Below, piece after piece: positions 43,662 to 51,256 of a stretch of 64,000 nucleotides of DNA (positions are counted from its first letter, which is position 1; each line of letters opens with the position of its first letter). The DNA is from Lachnospiraceae bacterium. Its GTDB lineage: Bacteria; Bacillota; Clostridia; Lachnospirales; Lachnospiraceae. The position numbers and the translations under genes are program-made. The notes beneath the pieces were generated by a model. It was not told the origin of the DNA and made no database searches. It saw only the letters and a program-made list of their open reading frames with translations. The stretch lies in NCBI GenBank assembly GCA_028689585.1, contig JAQVCW010000002.1, positions 124,001 to 188,000 of the forward strand. The letters run 5' to 3'.

Positions 43662-44501
43662 TTAGTTCATGATTTTATCACAATGCTGACATTCTCGAAT
43701 CGGAATAACCGTTTTTACCTGAACATAGTCTCCATCTTCCTCATGGGTAAGGGCCAGGCGCTGCTGAAACAAATCTGTACCATGCTGCAGACGGCACTCT
43801 TTCATCTTCCGAAGCGGTTCATCAAAATTCCAGACATTATCAGTTAAATAGGTACCGTTTTTATCGTACTCCGCTTTAATGCTGTGATAATAGCAAAAAC
43901 AATTTCCGGCAGGCAGCGGAATCTCTGCTGCATCGGAGAAAGCTCGCTGCGGCAGATTGGTCAGGGATCCCCATATCCTTTTGTGGTTCCCTTTCACCAG
44001 TTTATCCGATGCGGGGGAAGATAATTTTACATATTGCCAAAAATGCTGCAATTGGGGGCAGTGCTTCCAATTCCTATGCTGTTCTTCCGCCGGCTCTTTG
44101 GGTTCTGTACAGAAAAAATAATTTTCCAGATATTCAATGGTGAACGAATGCTCTGCCTTTGTGCGCTCAAGGGCTTCCTGCATCTGTGCTGCTTCACAAT
44201 AATACTCCTGCAGATTCTGAATTTGCTGTGCAATCGTTTCCTTTTGCTGCTTCAGTTGAGCGATCCACTCTTCTTTTCCTGCGTTTTCCAGCAGGTTTTT
44301 TGCATCTGTCTGAGAGAAGCCTATTTTCTGCAGATTAAAATACTCAATCACATGCACCCATTGGGCCGGAGCATAATAGCGATACCCCTTCTCGTCTTTC
44401 CAATAGGGCTTCACAAGATCCTGCTTATCATAATAATTTAAAAATTCTTTGGAAGTTCCCAGTTTTTTAGCGAACTCTCCAATTTTGTACAATTCGTTCA
44501 T
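43662..44501 (-). CDS. MerR family transcriptional regulator
   Basis: 279 residues from ATG 44501 (GGAGG 6 nt upstream). The winged helix YKIGEFAKKLGTSKEFLNYY is followed by DEKGYRYYAPAQW and a dimerisation coiled coil (about residues 75-120, QQKETIAQQIQNLQEYY). The C-terminal ~150 residues form an effector domain with conserved aromatic and Cys residues; its ligand is unknown. Divergent from the carboxylesterase gene, whose promoter has the 19-bp spacer and dyad expected of MerR control. Confidence 0.88.
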   Translation of the reverse strand: MNELYKIGEFAKKLGTSKEFLNYYDKQDLVKPYWKDEKGYRYYAPAQWVHVIEYFNLQKIGFSQTDAKNLLENAGKEEWIAQLKQQKETIAQQIQNLQEYYCEAAQMQEALERTKAEHSFTIEYLENYFFCTEPKEPAEEQHRNWKHCPQLQHFWQYVKLSSPASDKLVKGNHKRIWGSLTNLPQRAFSDAAEIPLPAGNCFCYYHSIKAEYDKNGTYLTDNVWNFDEPLRKMKECRLQHGTDLFQQRLALTHEEDGDYVQVKTVIPIRECQHCDKIMN

Positions 44502-44579
44502 TGCGTCCTCCATTCCTGATTTCAAAGCAATCGTCTTGTTTTTGGAACATTTTCACAAAAAATAACTCGTTTTTTTTCT

Positions 44580-44610
44580 TTGGCAAGTAGTAGGTACTTG
44601 GAAGTACACT
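44580..44610 (+). promoter_or_regulatory. MerR-type promoter with 19-bp spacer
   Basis: TTGGCA (44580-44585) and TACACT (44605-44610) are separated by exactly 19 bp, the overlong spacing that MerR activators correct by twisting DNA. A dyad GTACTT-GG-AAGTAC (44594-44607) lies in the spacer. It drives the carboxylesterase and lies about 80 bp before the divergent MerR start. Confidence 0.8.
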
Positions 44611-44653
44611 GATATCAGATGTAAAAAATAAAGTTAGAAGAAAGGATATTATC

Positions 44654-46333
44654 ATGAAAAAGCGAAAAATCACAATACTGCTTCTGCCCTGTATGCTGGC
44701 AATGTCCCTGACCGCTTTTGGCGGTGAAACAGAAACTGCTGCACCGGAAGCAGAACTGACCGTTCGTGCAACAGAATATGGAAAGGTGCAGGGAGCTGAA
44801 AATGGAGAAAACCTGGTGTGGTATCACATCCCCTATGCTGCTGCGCCGATAGATGAACTGCGCTGGGCGGCACCGGCGAAGCCGGAAGCATGGCAGGATG
44901 TGCTGGACTGTACGGAACCGGGAGAAGCTTTTCTTCAGTGCGGAACCGACTATACCACAGGCGAAATAAAGGTCTCCGGTGTGGAGGATGCCCTGAACCT
45001 GGATATCTATGCAGGCAAAACCGCGGAGAACCTGCCGGTTCTTGTTTATATTCACGGTGGAAACAACCAGACCGGCACTTCCATGGAGGTTCCCGGAAAC
45101 CAGATTACAGCAGATGAGAATTGTGTCTATGTAAGTTTGAACTACCGCCTTGGCCTGCTTGGATTTAACTGCCTTCCGGCGCTTCAGACAGAGGCGGATG
45201 CTACCGGCAACTATGCTTTGCTGGACATTGCTCAGGCATTGGACTGGGTAAAAGAAAACATCGCAGCTTTTGGCGGCAATCCCGACAATATAACCGTGTC
45301 CGGTTTTTCCGCGGGCGGGCGTGATGTCATGGCAATGCTCACCAGCTCTCTGTTCAAAGGAAAATTTGACAAAGCGATTGTCTTTTCCGGCGGAATGACT
45401 ATGGCCAAAGAAGATACCAGTGCAGACCTGATTGCGGCTGCCATCGCACCTTTCGCAGTAGAAGATGGAAAAGCACCAGATGAAACTGCAGCAGCAGAAT
45501 GGCTGCTGACAGATGGCGAGGATGTAAAGGAATATCTCTACAGTATTCCTGCTGATAAGCTGGTCACACTGATGACAAATGCAAGCATCCGAATGAGCGG
45601 ATTCCCTCATTTATATCAGGATGGCGTGGTTCTTCCGGAGGAAGGATTTGATACAGCAGAATACAATTCGGTTCCGCTTCTTATGCTGACAGGAAGTACC
45701 GAATTCAGCCTGTTCAGCCAGTTTGACGGATACTTTTTCAGTGATGCGGTCATGGCTCTGTCTGAAGAGGAACAAAATCAGGCAAAGGCATTTGCTGTAA
45801 ACTATGGTTCTGATATGTATCGCATTTTTAATGCTCAATGCAGTGCCCAAGCTATGTATGATCATTATGACGCTGATATTTATGTGTGTCAAGTAGAATA
45901 TGGTTCTATGAACAGCCAGACACAGATACCTGCAATGGGCTCTTTCCACGGAATTTTTGTCCCCATGCTGACTCAGGATCACACCTATGGAAATTTTGCC
46001 GATTTCTCAACTGCCGGCTATGCAGACATGGCCTCTCTTTTCGATCATTATCTGACAGCATTTCTTGCTTCCGGAAATCCGAATGGAGAGGGATCTGTGG
46101 AATGGACCGCATGGACAGCAGAAGATCCGAAGTCAATGGTCCTTGACGCAGATGCAGAAAAAGCCACGGCAGAAATGAAAGATGTAACCAGCTCCTACGA
46201 AGCAATTATGGAATCCATGGACGAAGATACTACCGTATCGGATCCGATTAAAAAGGATATTATTGCAAATGTAATGAATGGCCGCTGGTTCAGCGCTGCA
46301 TTGGATGCAAAATACGGAAATGCCGGTCTTTAA
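44654..46333 (+). CDS. Secreted type-B carboxylesterase
   Basis: 559 residues. Signal peptide MKKRKITILLLPCMLAMSLT followed by a type I site near AFGG-ETE; the early Cys is not in a lipobox. The alpha/beta hydrolase fold has the oxyanion loop VYIHGGNNQTG, nucleophile Ser219 in SGFSAGGRDV (G-F-S-A-G in place of the usual G-E-S-A-G), a Glu in LTGSTEFSLF and His in MGSFHGIFVP. It should hydrolyse carboxyl esters outside the cell. It is controlled by the divergent MerR regulator, implying induction by a small hydrophobic compound (inference). Confidence 0.9.
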   Translation: MKKRKITILLLPCMLAMSLTAFGGETETAAPEAELTVRATEYGKVQGAENGENLVWYHIPYAAAPIDELRWAAPAKPEAWQDVLDCTEPGEAFLQCGTDYTTGEIKVSGVEDALNLDIYAGKTAENLPVLVYIHGGNNQTGTSMEVPGNQITADENCVYVSLNYRLGLLGFNCLPALQTEADATGNYALLDIAQALDWVKENIAAFGGNPDNITVSGFSAGGRDVMAMLTSSLFKGKFDKAIVFSGGMTMAKEDTSADLIAAAIAPFAVEDGKAPDETAAAEWLLTDGEDVKEYLYSIPADKLVTLMTNASIRMSGFPHLYQDGVVLPEEGFDTAEYNSVPLLMLTGSTEFSLFSQFDGYFFSDAVMALSEEEQNQAKAFAVNYGSDMYRIFNAQCSAQAMYDHYDADIYVCQVEYGSMNSQTQIPAMGSFHGIFVPMLTQDHTYGNFADFSTAGYADMASLFDHYLTAFLASGNPNGEGSVEWTAWTAEDPKSMVLDADAEKATAEMKDVTSSYEAIMESMDEDTTVSDPIKKDIIANVMNGRWFSAALDAKYGNAGL

Positions 46334-46377
46334 AAGAAATCCAAAAGGCAGAAATTTTCCGCATTGATGAAGTAAAA

Positions 46378-46421
46378 CATAAGAATACCCCAGAAACCGA
46401 GGTTTCCGGGGCATTCTTATG
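46378..46421. terminator. Terminator resembling the tuf terminator
   Basis: Palindrome CATAAGAATACCCC...GGGGCATTCTTATG with inner AGAAACC/GGTTTC. It serves the carboxylesterase. Over about 45 bp, including flanking GAAG-n2-CAAAC, it matches the tuf terminator (57355-57395) and its copy at 52191-52235. Confidence 0.8.
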
Positions 46422-46563
46422 TTTGAGCTTCATCCAGCGGAGCACCACGTCCATCTGCTGCTAACTCCTCCATGACGGCATTATCTGTTTCATGATTTTC
46501 GATGATTGCAGATAATTGTTCTAATCAAGATCTTGCTGCTGTCAGGAGATCTTCTCGAGCGGT
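46417..46563 (-). pseudogene. Degenerate coding fragment
   Basis: A minus-strand frame reads REDLLTAARS, an in-frame TGA, then LEQLSAIIENHETDNAV and MEELAADGRGAPLDEAQT before stopping inside the terminator. The composition is protein-like, but there is a stop and no start. I do not recognise the family. It may be the tail of a gene lost when DNA was inserted next to the tuf-like terminator. Confidence 0.3.
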
Positions 46564-46600
46564 AATTCGGCCTTAGGGTATCACCTTGTAATAATGCGGA

Positions 46601-46834
46601 TTACAGCCGTTTTTCTTCATTTTTCCATTTATGATAAGTGGTAAAAAGCTGCCATATACCTACAAATAAGGATAGGATACCAAGTACAAGCACGAATCCT
46701 TTATCCTCAACCGTAAGTAATACGAACGTGAAGACAGGGATGCCGATTAACATAATCCATATCGTTCTTATAAATTTCCGTCTGTTACTTAAATTCTTAT
46801 AGAAAACTTCAAAACCCTTATCTGTTTCATTCAT
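46601..46834 (-). CDS. Small two-helix membrane protein, function unknown
   Basis: 77 residues from ATG 46834 (GAAGGTG upstream; another in-frame start at 46870 is possible). MNETDKGFEVFYKNLSNRRK then two hydrophobic spans, TIWIMLIGIPVFTFVLLTV and FVLVLGILSLFVGIWQLF, ending in a Lys/Glu-rich tail. I do not recognise a family. It lies at the left edge of the accessory zone, and its transcript reads toward the degenerate fragment. Confidence 0.6.
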   Translation of the reverse strand: MNETDKGFEVFYKNLSNRRKFIRTIWIMLIGIPVFTFVLLTVEDKGFVLVLGILSLFVGIWQLFTTYHKWKNEEKRL

Positions 46835-46920
46835 ATACTTTTCACCTTCATATTTTACTGTAAACATCATACTCTACTGTCAAAGCATATTACAAGTATT
46901 ATTTGAAGATCGCACTTGCG

Positions 46921-46980
46921 AGTAGCGAAGCACTTAAATTAAAGGTTCACATTCAAAGTAGTGAAGCACTTAAATTAAGG
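46921..46980. repeat. Short direct repeat pair
   Basis: AGTAGCGAAGCACTTAAATT (46921) recurs with one change at 46957-46976. Two copies only; upstream of the small membrane protein. The meaning is unknown. Confidence 0.6.
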
Positions 46981-47141
46981 CCTTCGCATCCTTTGATCAT
47001 TTTTGTGTTTACAATTACCAAATAATTGATTATAATGTACTTAGCAAGACAGCCGACAGGTAGGTGCAAGCTACCCGTTCCGGCGAATTATAACAGATTT
47101 ATAAGTAAAGCTGCCCATCCGGCCAAGGATACAGGGCGGCT

Positions 47142-47222
47142 TTACTTATTTTTCAAGTTGAGAATTTCTATGATAAAGAGACCAACCGTCAGAATAATCA
47201 TAAATTCTTCATATGTACTCAT
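47142..47222 (-). CDS. Small hydrophobic holin-like toxin peptide
   Basis: 26 residues: MSTYEEFMIILTVGLFIIEI then LNLKNK. A strong ribosome site AAAGGATG lies upstream, and the stop codon is embedded in a terminator stem (AAGTAAAG/CTTTACTT, 47103-47147). The MSTYEEFM start followed by one membrane helix and a basic end is the pattern of Firmicutes putative holin-like (type I) toxins. An antisense RNA antitoxin would be expected, but its promoter was not identified. Confidence 0.7.
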   Translation of the reverse strand: MSTYEEFMIILTVGLFIIEILNLKNK

Positions 47223-47301
47223 AAGCATCATCCTTTCCGCAAGACTCGGAATGGATACCTGCACGCCCCTCGGCTGCCCGGTTAAATATATTATTTTTTT
47301 A

Positions 47302-47394
47302 TTACTCTTTCTTCTTTTTCCATAATTTTTCTGCGAAATAGAGAATAGCTGTCACTGCCAAAATGAACAATTCTCCAGCCAAGGAGACTACCAC
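47302..47394 (-). CDS. Possible small membrane peptide with GTG start
   Basis: 30 residues: VVVSLAGELFILAVTAILYF then AEKLWKKKKE, with GGAG 5-6 bases before the GTG. One helix plus a basic tail, like the peptide at 47142-47222 only 80 bp away. Non-ATG start and small size make this tentative. Confidence 0.4.
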   Translation of the reverse strand: MVVSLAGELFILAVTAILYFAEKLWKKKKE

Positions 47395-47463
47395 CCTTTC
47401 TCCCGAAATAAGACAATATCCGGCATATACAACAAAACATATTTCTTGATTTATTCCTGTCTT

Positions 47464-47538
47464 GCTTTGTGATCTTCATCATCTAAATCCAATGATTTTG
47501 GCGTATATGCCGGTTCAAATGGCAATTCCATAAAAAAA
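47464..47538 (-). pseudogene. PIN-like fragment carrying a 25-bp direct repeat
   Basis: The minus-strand frame FFMELPFEPAYTPKSLDLDD then EDHKARQE-stop begins with the same 25 bases as the truncation point of the PIN toxin gene at 51494-51739. YTPKSLD resembles the segment that follows in intact PIN toxins. It may be the detached 3' part of that gene, but it is short and the match to the family is by eye. Confidence 0.4.
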
Positions 47539-47603
47539 TTTGTTTTCGATTCTGAGTTACCATCTCATAAATCTTATCTGCTTTTTTCTAAATGCGTTCT
47601 ATA

Positions 47604-47701
47604 TTATCCACGCAGAAATTCATTATACTTTTCGTCTATTCTATAAAAATCCATTCTTCCACCATATGCAGAAACAAGGAGATAAGAAAACTCATCTCCT
47701 T
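47604..47701 (-). pseudogene. Remnant of a type III (ToxN/AbiQ-like) toxin locus
   Basis: A short ORF MDFYRIDEKYNEFLRG (47604-47654) resembles the N-terminus of ToxN/AbiQ endoribonucleases, which typically begin with an aromatic strand and KYxxYLR. It is preceded by GGTGGAAG and, 21 bp upstream, by a terminator hairpin AAGGAGAT/ATCTCCTT (47676-47701), the element that separates antitoxin RNA from toxin in type III systems. The rest of the toxin is missing. Identification is tentative. Confidence 0.35.
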
Positions 47702-47780
47702 GAAATTAACGTTCGCACTTGTCTTATGATAGAATGCTGCACTCGTGGACACGGCCTCCTTCCTATACACAAACTGATAT

Positions 47781-48227
47781 TTATCTCTTCATCTGAACAA
47801 GATACTCTGTGGTATCCTCTTCAAACTTCTTATCATCTGTCAAATAAAATCCATGTCTTTGGTAAAATGAAATAGCTCTTGTATTTTTTTCTAATGCCCA
47901 CAAATGATCTGCATGGTGTTCTTTAATCGCATATTTAATTAGTTTATTTCCAATTCTCTCATTTTGAAAAAATGTATCAACATATAATTTACAAATTTCC
48001 GTACCGTTCATTTGAATAAAGCCCTTAATCAAACCATCGTCAAATACATATAGATTTTTTATTATTTCATCTTTTATAAAGTAATGATCAACCATAGAAA
48101 CAACTTGCAAATCACCAAATGAAAAGCTTTCATCTTTGAATATAGGCAAAAAATTTACCCTATTATTAAAAACATATATTTCTGCTATTCTTGATAAATC
48201 ATCTGGTTTGGATTTTCTAATATTCAT
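47781..48227 (-). CDS. GNAT family N-acetyltransferase
   Basis: 148 residues: MNIRKSKPDDLSRIAEIYVF, GFIQMNGTEICKLYVDTFFQ, then NERIGNKLIKYAI as the acetyl-CoA loop (Q/N-x-x-G-x-G) and ALEKNTRAISFYQRHGFYL, the canonical end. Substrate unknown. It overlaps the upstream TipA-like gene by 11 bp, so the two are translationally coupled. Confidence 0.88.
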   Translation of the reverse strand: MNIRKSKPDDLSRIAEIYVFNNRVNFLPIFKDESFSFGDLQVVSMVDHYFIKDEIIKNLYVFDDGLIKGFIQMNGTEICKLYVDTFFQNERIGNKLIKYAIKEHHADHLWALEKNTRAISFYQRHGFYLTDDKKFEEDTTEYLVQMKR

Positions 48228-48972
48228 CGTTTATTGTTCCTCCGTCAAATTCAACACTATTATTTACATAATATTGAAATGCTTTAACAATATAATCAGC
48301 GGCACCAGAACCATATTTTGTATCGGTAATAGCTTTTACATAGTCGCTTTTATAAGAATCAATAATAGCATTCCGATACCCTTTCCCGACCAAATCTGCA
48401 GATGCGTGTTTGTGCATAAAATCATCAAACTCATGAACAATAGACTGTACTTCACTGGATGACACATCTTTTGTCCTGTCAGCAACTAATTTAGCGTAGA
48501 GAGCATCGCTTTGTTCTCCAATTTCTTTGACATCACCTGACATTTGCTGTTCCATAACCTCAGAAAAATGTTCTAAATTATACTTCATTGCTTCCGTGTA
48601 TTTTTCGACACTGCCAAATTGTTTGATTGCGAGTTTCGCTACTTCTGGTTCATCTTCTTTGATTTTTTGAACAAATAAATCAAAATTCTCCACACTTCCC
48701 CAATATTTCACGATTGCATCAGAACTATTTTGTTTGAAATCTTCCAACGCATTGATGTATTCGGATAAATCAAATTCCTTAAAACTCATACATTGCTCTC
48801 CTTTCTCCAGGCGGCTAAGGAGTTGTATCAGCTTCTGTAGTGCCTCATCATTGTACAAGCGATACCCGCCAGCAGTTAATTCACTGGGTTTTAGCAAACC
48901 TATTTCATCATAGTATTGCAAAGTACGAGCACTGATACCCGTTAATGCAGTCACCTGACTTACACTTTTCAT
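48217..48972 (-). CDS. MerR family regulator with TipAS-like ligand domain
   Basis: 251 residues from ATG 48972 (AGGAG 9 nt upstream). MerR winged helix MKSVSQVTALTGISARTLQY and YDEIGLLKPSELTAGGYRLY, then only about 15 residues of linker where TipA/Mta proteins have a ~50-residue helix. The TipAS domain (ISEYINALEDF-type start, FGSVEKYTEAMKYNLEHFSE, VGKGYRNAIID) binds thiopeptides or other drugs in relatives. An internal AAAGGAG-gc-ATG at the domain boundary (about 48785-48800) could start a free TipAS-like protein. Confidence 0.85.
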   Translation of the reverse strand: MKSVSQVTALTGISARTLQYYDEIGLLKPSELTAGGYRLYNDEALQKLIQLLSRLEKGEQCMSFKEFDLSEYINALEDFKQNSSDAIVKYWGSVENFDLFVQKIKEDEPEVAKLAIKQFGSVEKYTEAMKYNLEHFSEVMEQQMSGDVKEIGEQSDALYAKLVADRTKDVSSSEVQSIVHEFDDFMHKHASADLVGKGYRNAIIDSYKSDYVKAITDTKYGSGAADYIVKAFQYYVNNSVEFDGGTINDEY

Positions 48973-49060
48973 TATGACCAACTCCTTATTTATCAGTTAG
49001 AGTAAGAAGAAATCGCCGGCAGTTTCTATCTGACTCCTAATGATAGAATACAGCATCACG

Positions 49061-49741
49061 TTACGTTGGAGTCAATACTTTTTTATCAAAATTCGTTAAT
49101 TTCGCTTCCACCTGTTTCGCATATTCATCTGCAATTTCTTCTAATCGCCTTAGTATTTGATTTGTCATAAAAAAGACCGTCTCAAAATGCATAAAATCCA
49201 GAATGTTCTTGTCGTACATAAATTTTATGCTGGCTGGAAACTCATCATCTGCATCCCAATACTGCACCGTTACGGAAAGGAAGGGAAACACCGGAAGCTC
49301 AGCCGCAACATCCCCTGTTAGTTCAACTGGCTTACCCAGTGTATTGCATGCGTACTGTAATTGTTCCAAACAGTTCTGATAACGCCTGGCAGTTCTTTGA
49401 TACATACCGCCTCCCGAAGGAAGTGTTGGTGTAATCCCCTTGGCATCATGAATAGAACAAAACACTCCTGAAGCATGACACCCGTCTTTTGAATCGCACA
49501 ATACATCATAAATAGTCATAGATTCATTATAATCCGCTTCATGCACTGATTGAAACTGATCCCCGGACCATTCGACGATACCAGTCATTCTGCCAATTCG
49601 ATAGCTTCTCCCCACAAAGGTAAGAAAAAGAAATTTCTCGTCATAATATAGATCAAACTTTGTAATCATTTTTTCCTGATTGTACTTTTTAAATCTTTCA
49701 CGCATTTGATTGCGCATAATTTCATAGTTCGATAATGACAT
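49061..49741 (-). CDS. DUF3786 domain protein
   Basis: 226 residues from ATG 49741 (GAGGGG upstream). Segments VTVQYWDADDEFPASIKFMY and NILDFMHFETVFFMTNQIL match the DUF3786 signature (putative corrinoid/iron-sulfur-associated family); LPSGGGMYQRTARRYQNC is a further conserved part. Function unknown. Divergent from the Rrf2 regulator across 150 bp with shared TTACAAC boxes, so likely its regulatory target. Confidence 0.75.
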   Translation of the reverse strand: MSLSNYEIMRNQMRERFKKYNQEKMITKFDLYYDEKFLFLTFVGRSYRIGRMTGIVEWSGDQFQSVHEADYNESMTIYDVLCDSKDGCHASGVFCSIHDAKGITPTLPSGGGMYQRTARRYQNCLEQLQYACNTLGKPVELTGDVAAELPVFPFLSVTVQYWDADDEFPASIKFMYDKNILDFMHFETVFFMTNQILRRLEEIADEYAKQVEAKLTNFDKKVLTPT

Positions 49742-49763
49742 ATCCACCCCTCAATATTTGTTA

Positions 49764-49835
49764 TTCGTTGTTGTATCTTTATTTTTTACAACTTGATTGT
49801 ATTACTTATTGGATGTAAAGTCAATATTTACAACA
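49764..49835. promoter_or_regulatory. Candidate Rrf2 operator sites
   Basis: Between the divergent DUF3786 and Rrf2 genes, TTGTTGTA (about 49768), TTTACAACTT (about 49787) and TTTACAACAT (about 49829) form inverted and direct copies of a TTACAAC core. Rrf2 proteins bind such short dyads. No -35/-10 pair was settled. Confidence 0.5.
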
Positions 49836-49890
49836 TAAATTAAAGGAAGTATAATGATAGAATAGTAATAATAGAAAGGCAGGTAAGATT

Positions 49891-50319
49891 ATGAGACTGA
49901 GTTCAAGATGTTCTGTTGCTCTTCATTGTTTAATTGTTATTGCGGATGCCCAAGACCAAACGAAAGTCACAAGTGAATTACTCGCCAGAAGCACCGGCTG
50001 TAATGCCGCTGCCATAAGAAGTATCTTAAATTCTTTGAAAAAATGTGGAATCATTGATATAAAACGTGGCGTTGGTGGTGCATATCTCAAACAAACACCC
50101 ACAAAAATCACCATCTGGAGTGTCTATCATGCTCTTGAACCAGATGGCTTAGCGCACTTTATTGGTCTGCACCCAAATCCTTCTGAATACTGTCCTGTCG
50201 GTCGTCAGATTTATGCTATTCTGGAAAAGCCTTACTCTGATATTGGAGAAACCATTCAAAAAGAAATGGAACGAATTACGCTTCAGCAATTACTCGATGA
50301 ACATGATGCAGAAGGATAA
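49891..50319 (+). CDS. Rrf2 family transcriptional regulator (YwnA-like)
   Basis: 142 residues: MRLSSRCSVALHCLIVIADA, helix-turn-helix TSELLARSTGCNAAAIRSIL, wing GIIDIKRGVGGAYLKQTPTK. Only one Cys (EYCPVG) lies in the sensor region, so it is not of the three-Cys FeS type (IscR); it fits the YwnA/HypR redox group. AAAGGCAGG lies upstream of the start. The first tuf-derived 42-bp copy begins 13 bp after its stop. Confidence 0.85.
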   Translation: MRLSSRCSVALHCLIVIADAQDQTKVTSELLARSTGCNAAAIRSILNSLKKCGIIDIKRGVGGAYLKQTPTKITIWSVYHALEPDGLAHFIGLHPNPSEYCPVGRQIYAILEKPYSDIGETIQKEMERITLQQLLDEHDAEG

Positions 50320-50331
50320 ACAGTGAATCAA

Positions 50332-50373
50332 GGCAGCAACACGGCCTGAACCTACAGTACGTCCACCTTCACG
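50332..50373 (-). repeat. tuf 3'-end copy A (candidate attachment site)
   Basis: 42 bp identical to copy B (52295-52336) and one base different from the true tuf end (57456-57497). It encodes [13 protein letters not shown] in frame on the minus strand, but with no tuf sequence on either side. About 100 bp downstream are two GACACCGTTTT/GGCACCGTTTT repeats (50478-50505), a motif type often seen next to integrase-gene ends. Confidence 0.85.
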
Positions 50374-50535
50374 TTATTTGAATACTGTATTTTCACGTTT
50401 TTTGTTTAGATTCAGGTCGCATAAACAGCATAAAATCGTTAATTTTGTATGTTGTATTTTTATTTGTCGAAGTTCTTGGCACCGTTTTGACACCGTTTTC
50501 CCTTAGTAAAAATTTACATGTTACATTTTTTTATC
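50374..50535. other. Scar-like spacer
   Basis: 160 bp between att-like copy A and the membrane-protein gene. It contains direct repeats GGCACCGTTTT and GACACCGTTTT, and a partial inverted match GCCTGAACCTA/TTAGATTCAGGTCGC to copy A. No intact gene; possibly the trace of a lost recombinase module. Confidence 0.4.
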
Positions 50536-50949
50536 CTAATATTTGTATACAATTAGTGCAGCCACATATTCCGCTACTCCAATTACGAACAAAATAATAA
50601 TTACTATATTTTCAGATTTTAATAATGCAGCAATAAATGACGCCACGAAACAGCATACCATTGTAATAGCCCAGGTTATATAACCTGATTTATTGCGCAG
50701 AAGAATTTTTCTTTCATCCATTAAATCAATGTTCTGTTTGCGAAGCTTTTCTTTGTAAGATTCAATATTTTCTGGCTTTGTGTTATGATAATACCTTACA
50801 AACTGCATTATGCTATTAAGGCTCAATCCTGCCCCCATTGCAAAAATAAGCGATGAATAATAGTCAACATCTATAATTATTCCAATTATCATCATTGAAA
50901 TTCCAACCATGATATAGACTACCATTGTTATTTTATCTTTCTTATTCAT
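50536..50949 (-). CDS. Four-helix membrane protein paired with XRE regulator
   Basis: 137 residues with hydrophobic segments ITMVVYIMVGISMMIIGII, SSLIFAMGAGLSLNSIMQF, ITWAITMVCCFVASFIAAL and VIIILFVIGVAEYVAALIV, separated by a charged loop (PENIESYKEKLRKQ). Such proteins are commonly encoded directly after short XRE regulators in Firmicutes; the role is unknown. It overlaps the regulator stop by 4 bp (ATGA), so it is coupled. Confidence 0.7.
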   Translation of the reverse strand: MNKKDKITMVVYIMVGISMMIIGIIIDVDYYSSLIFAMGAGLSLNSIMQFVRYYHNTKPENIESYKEKLRKQNIDLMDERKILLRNKSGYITWAITMVCCFVASFIAALLKSENIVIIILFVIGVAEYVAALIVYKY

Positions 50950-51149
50950 AATTTTTCCTCCTCATATAGAAATATTTCCTCGATAGTAGTATTAAAAAAT
51001 CTTGCAATTTTAAATGCCAATAAAATAGATGGATTATATCTTCCGTTTTCTAATGAACCGATTGTTTGTCTTGATACCTCTAATGCATCTGCTAATTCTT
51101 CTTGCTTAATTCCATGTTTCTTTCTCATTTCTTCTAATTTATTTTTCAT
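50946..51149 (-). CDS. Short XRE (Cro/CI-type) transcriptional regulator
   Basis: 67 residues that are almost all helix-turn-helix: MKNKLEEMRKKHGIKQEELA, DALEVSRQTIGSLENGRYNP, LLAFKIARFFNTTIEEIFLY. This compact YozG/Cro-like class usually represses its own operon with the downstream membrane protein. The promoter (rc TTGACA 51220-51225, 17 bp, TATAAT 51197-51202) is flanked by GGAAAG operators. Confidence 0.9.
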   Translation of the reverse strand: MKNKLEEMRKKHGIKQEELADALEVSRQTIGSLENGRYNPSILLAFKIARFFNTTIEEIFLYEEEKL

Positions 51150-51174
51150 TCAAAAAAATTCCCCCTTTCAAAAA

Positions 51175-51236
51175 GGAAAGTACACTTTCCATATTTATTA
51201 TATAATGATTACTTCATCATGTCAAGCTTACTTTCC
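51175..51236 (-). promoter_or_regulatory. Promoter and operators of the XRE-membrane protein operon
   Basis: Perfect -35 TTGACA and -10 TATAAT with 17-bp spacing on the minus strand. Palindrome GGAAAGTACACTTTCC (51175-51190) covers the start site and a half-site GGAAAGT lies just upstream of -35 (51230-51236), giving an obvious repressor arrangement. Confidence 0.85.
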
Positions 51237-51256
51237 ATTTAAAGGAGGGGATGTCA

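Noticed and set aside
44615..45610. 331-residue minus-strand frame
   Set aside because: Antisense to the carboxylesterase, which has a signal peptide, catalytic motifs and a MerR-type promoter.
47540..47875. 111-residue plus-strand frame
   Set aside because: No ribosome site, composition typical of AT-rich non-coding DNA, and it overlaps the GNAT gene end on the other strand.
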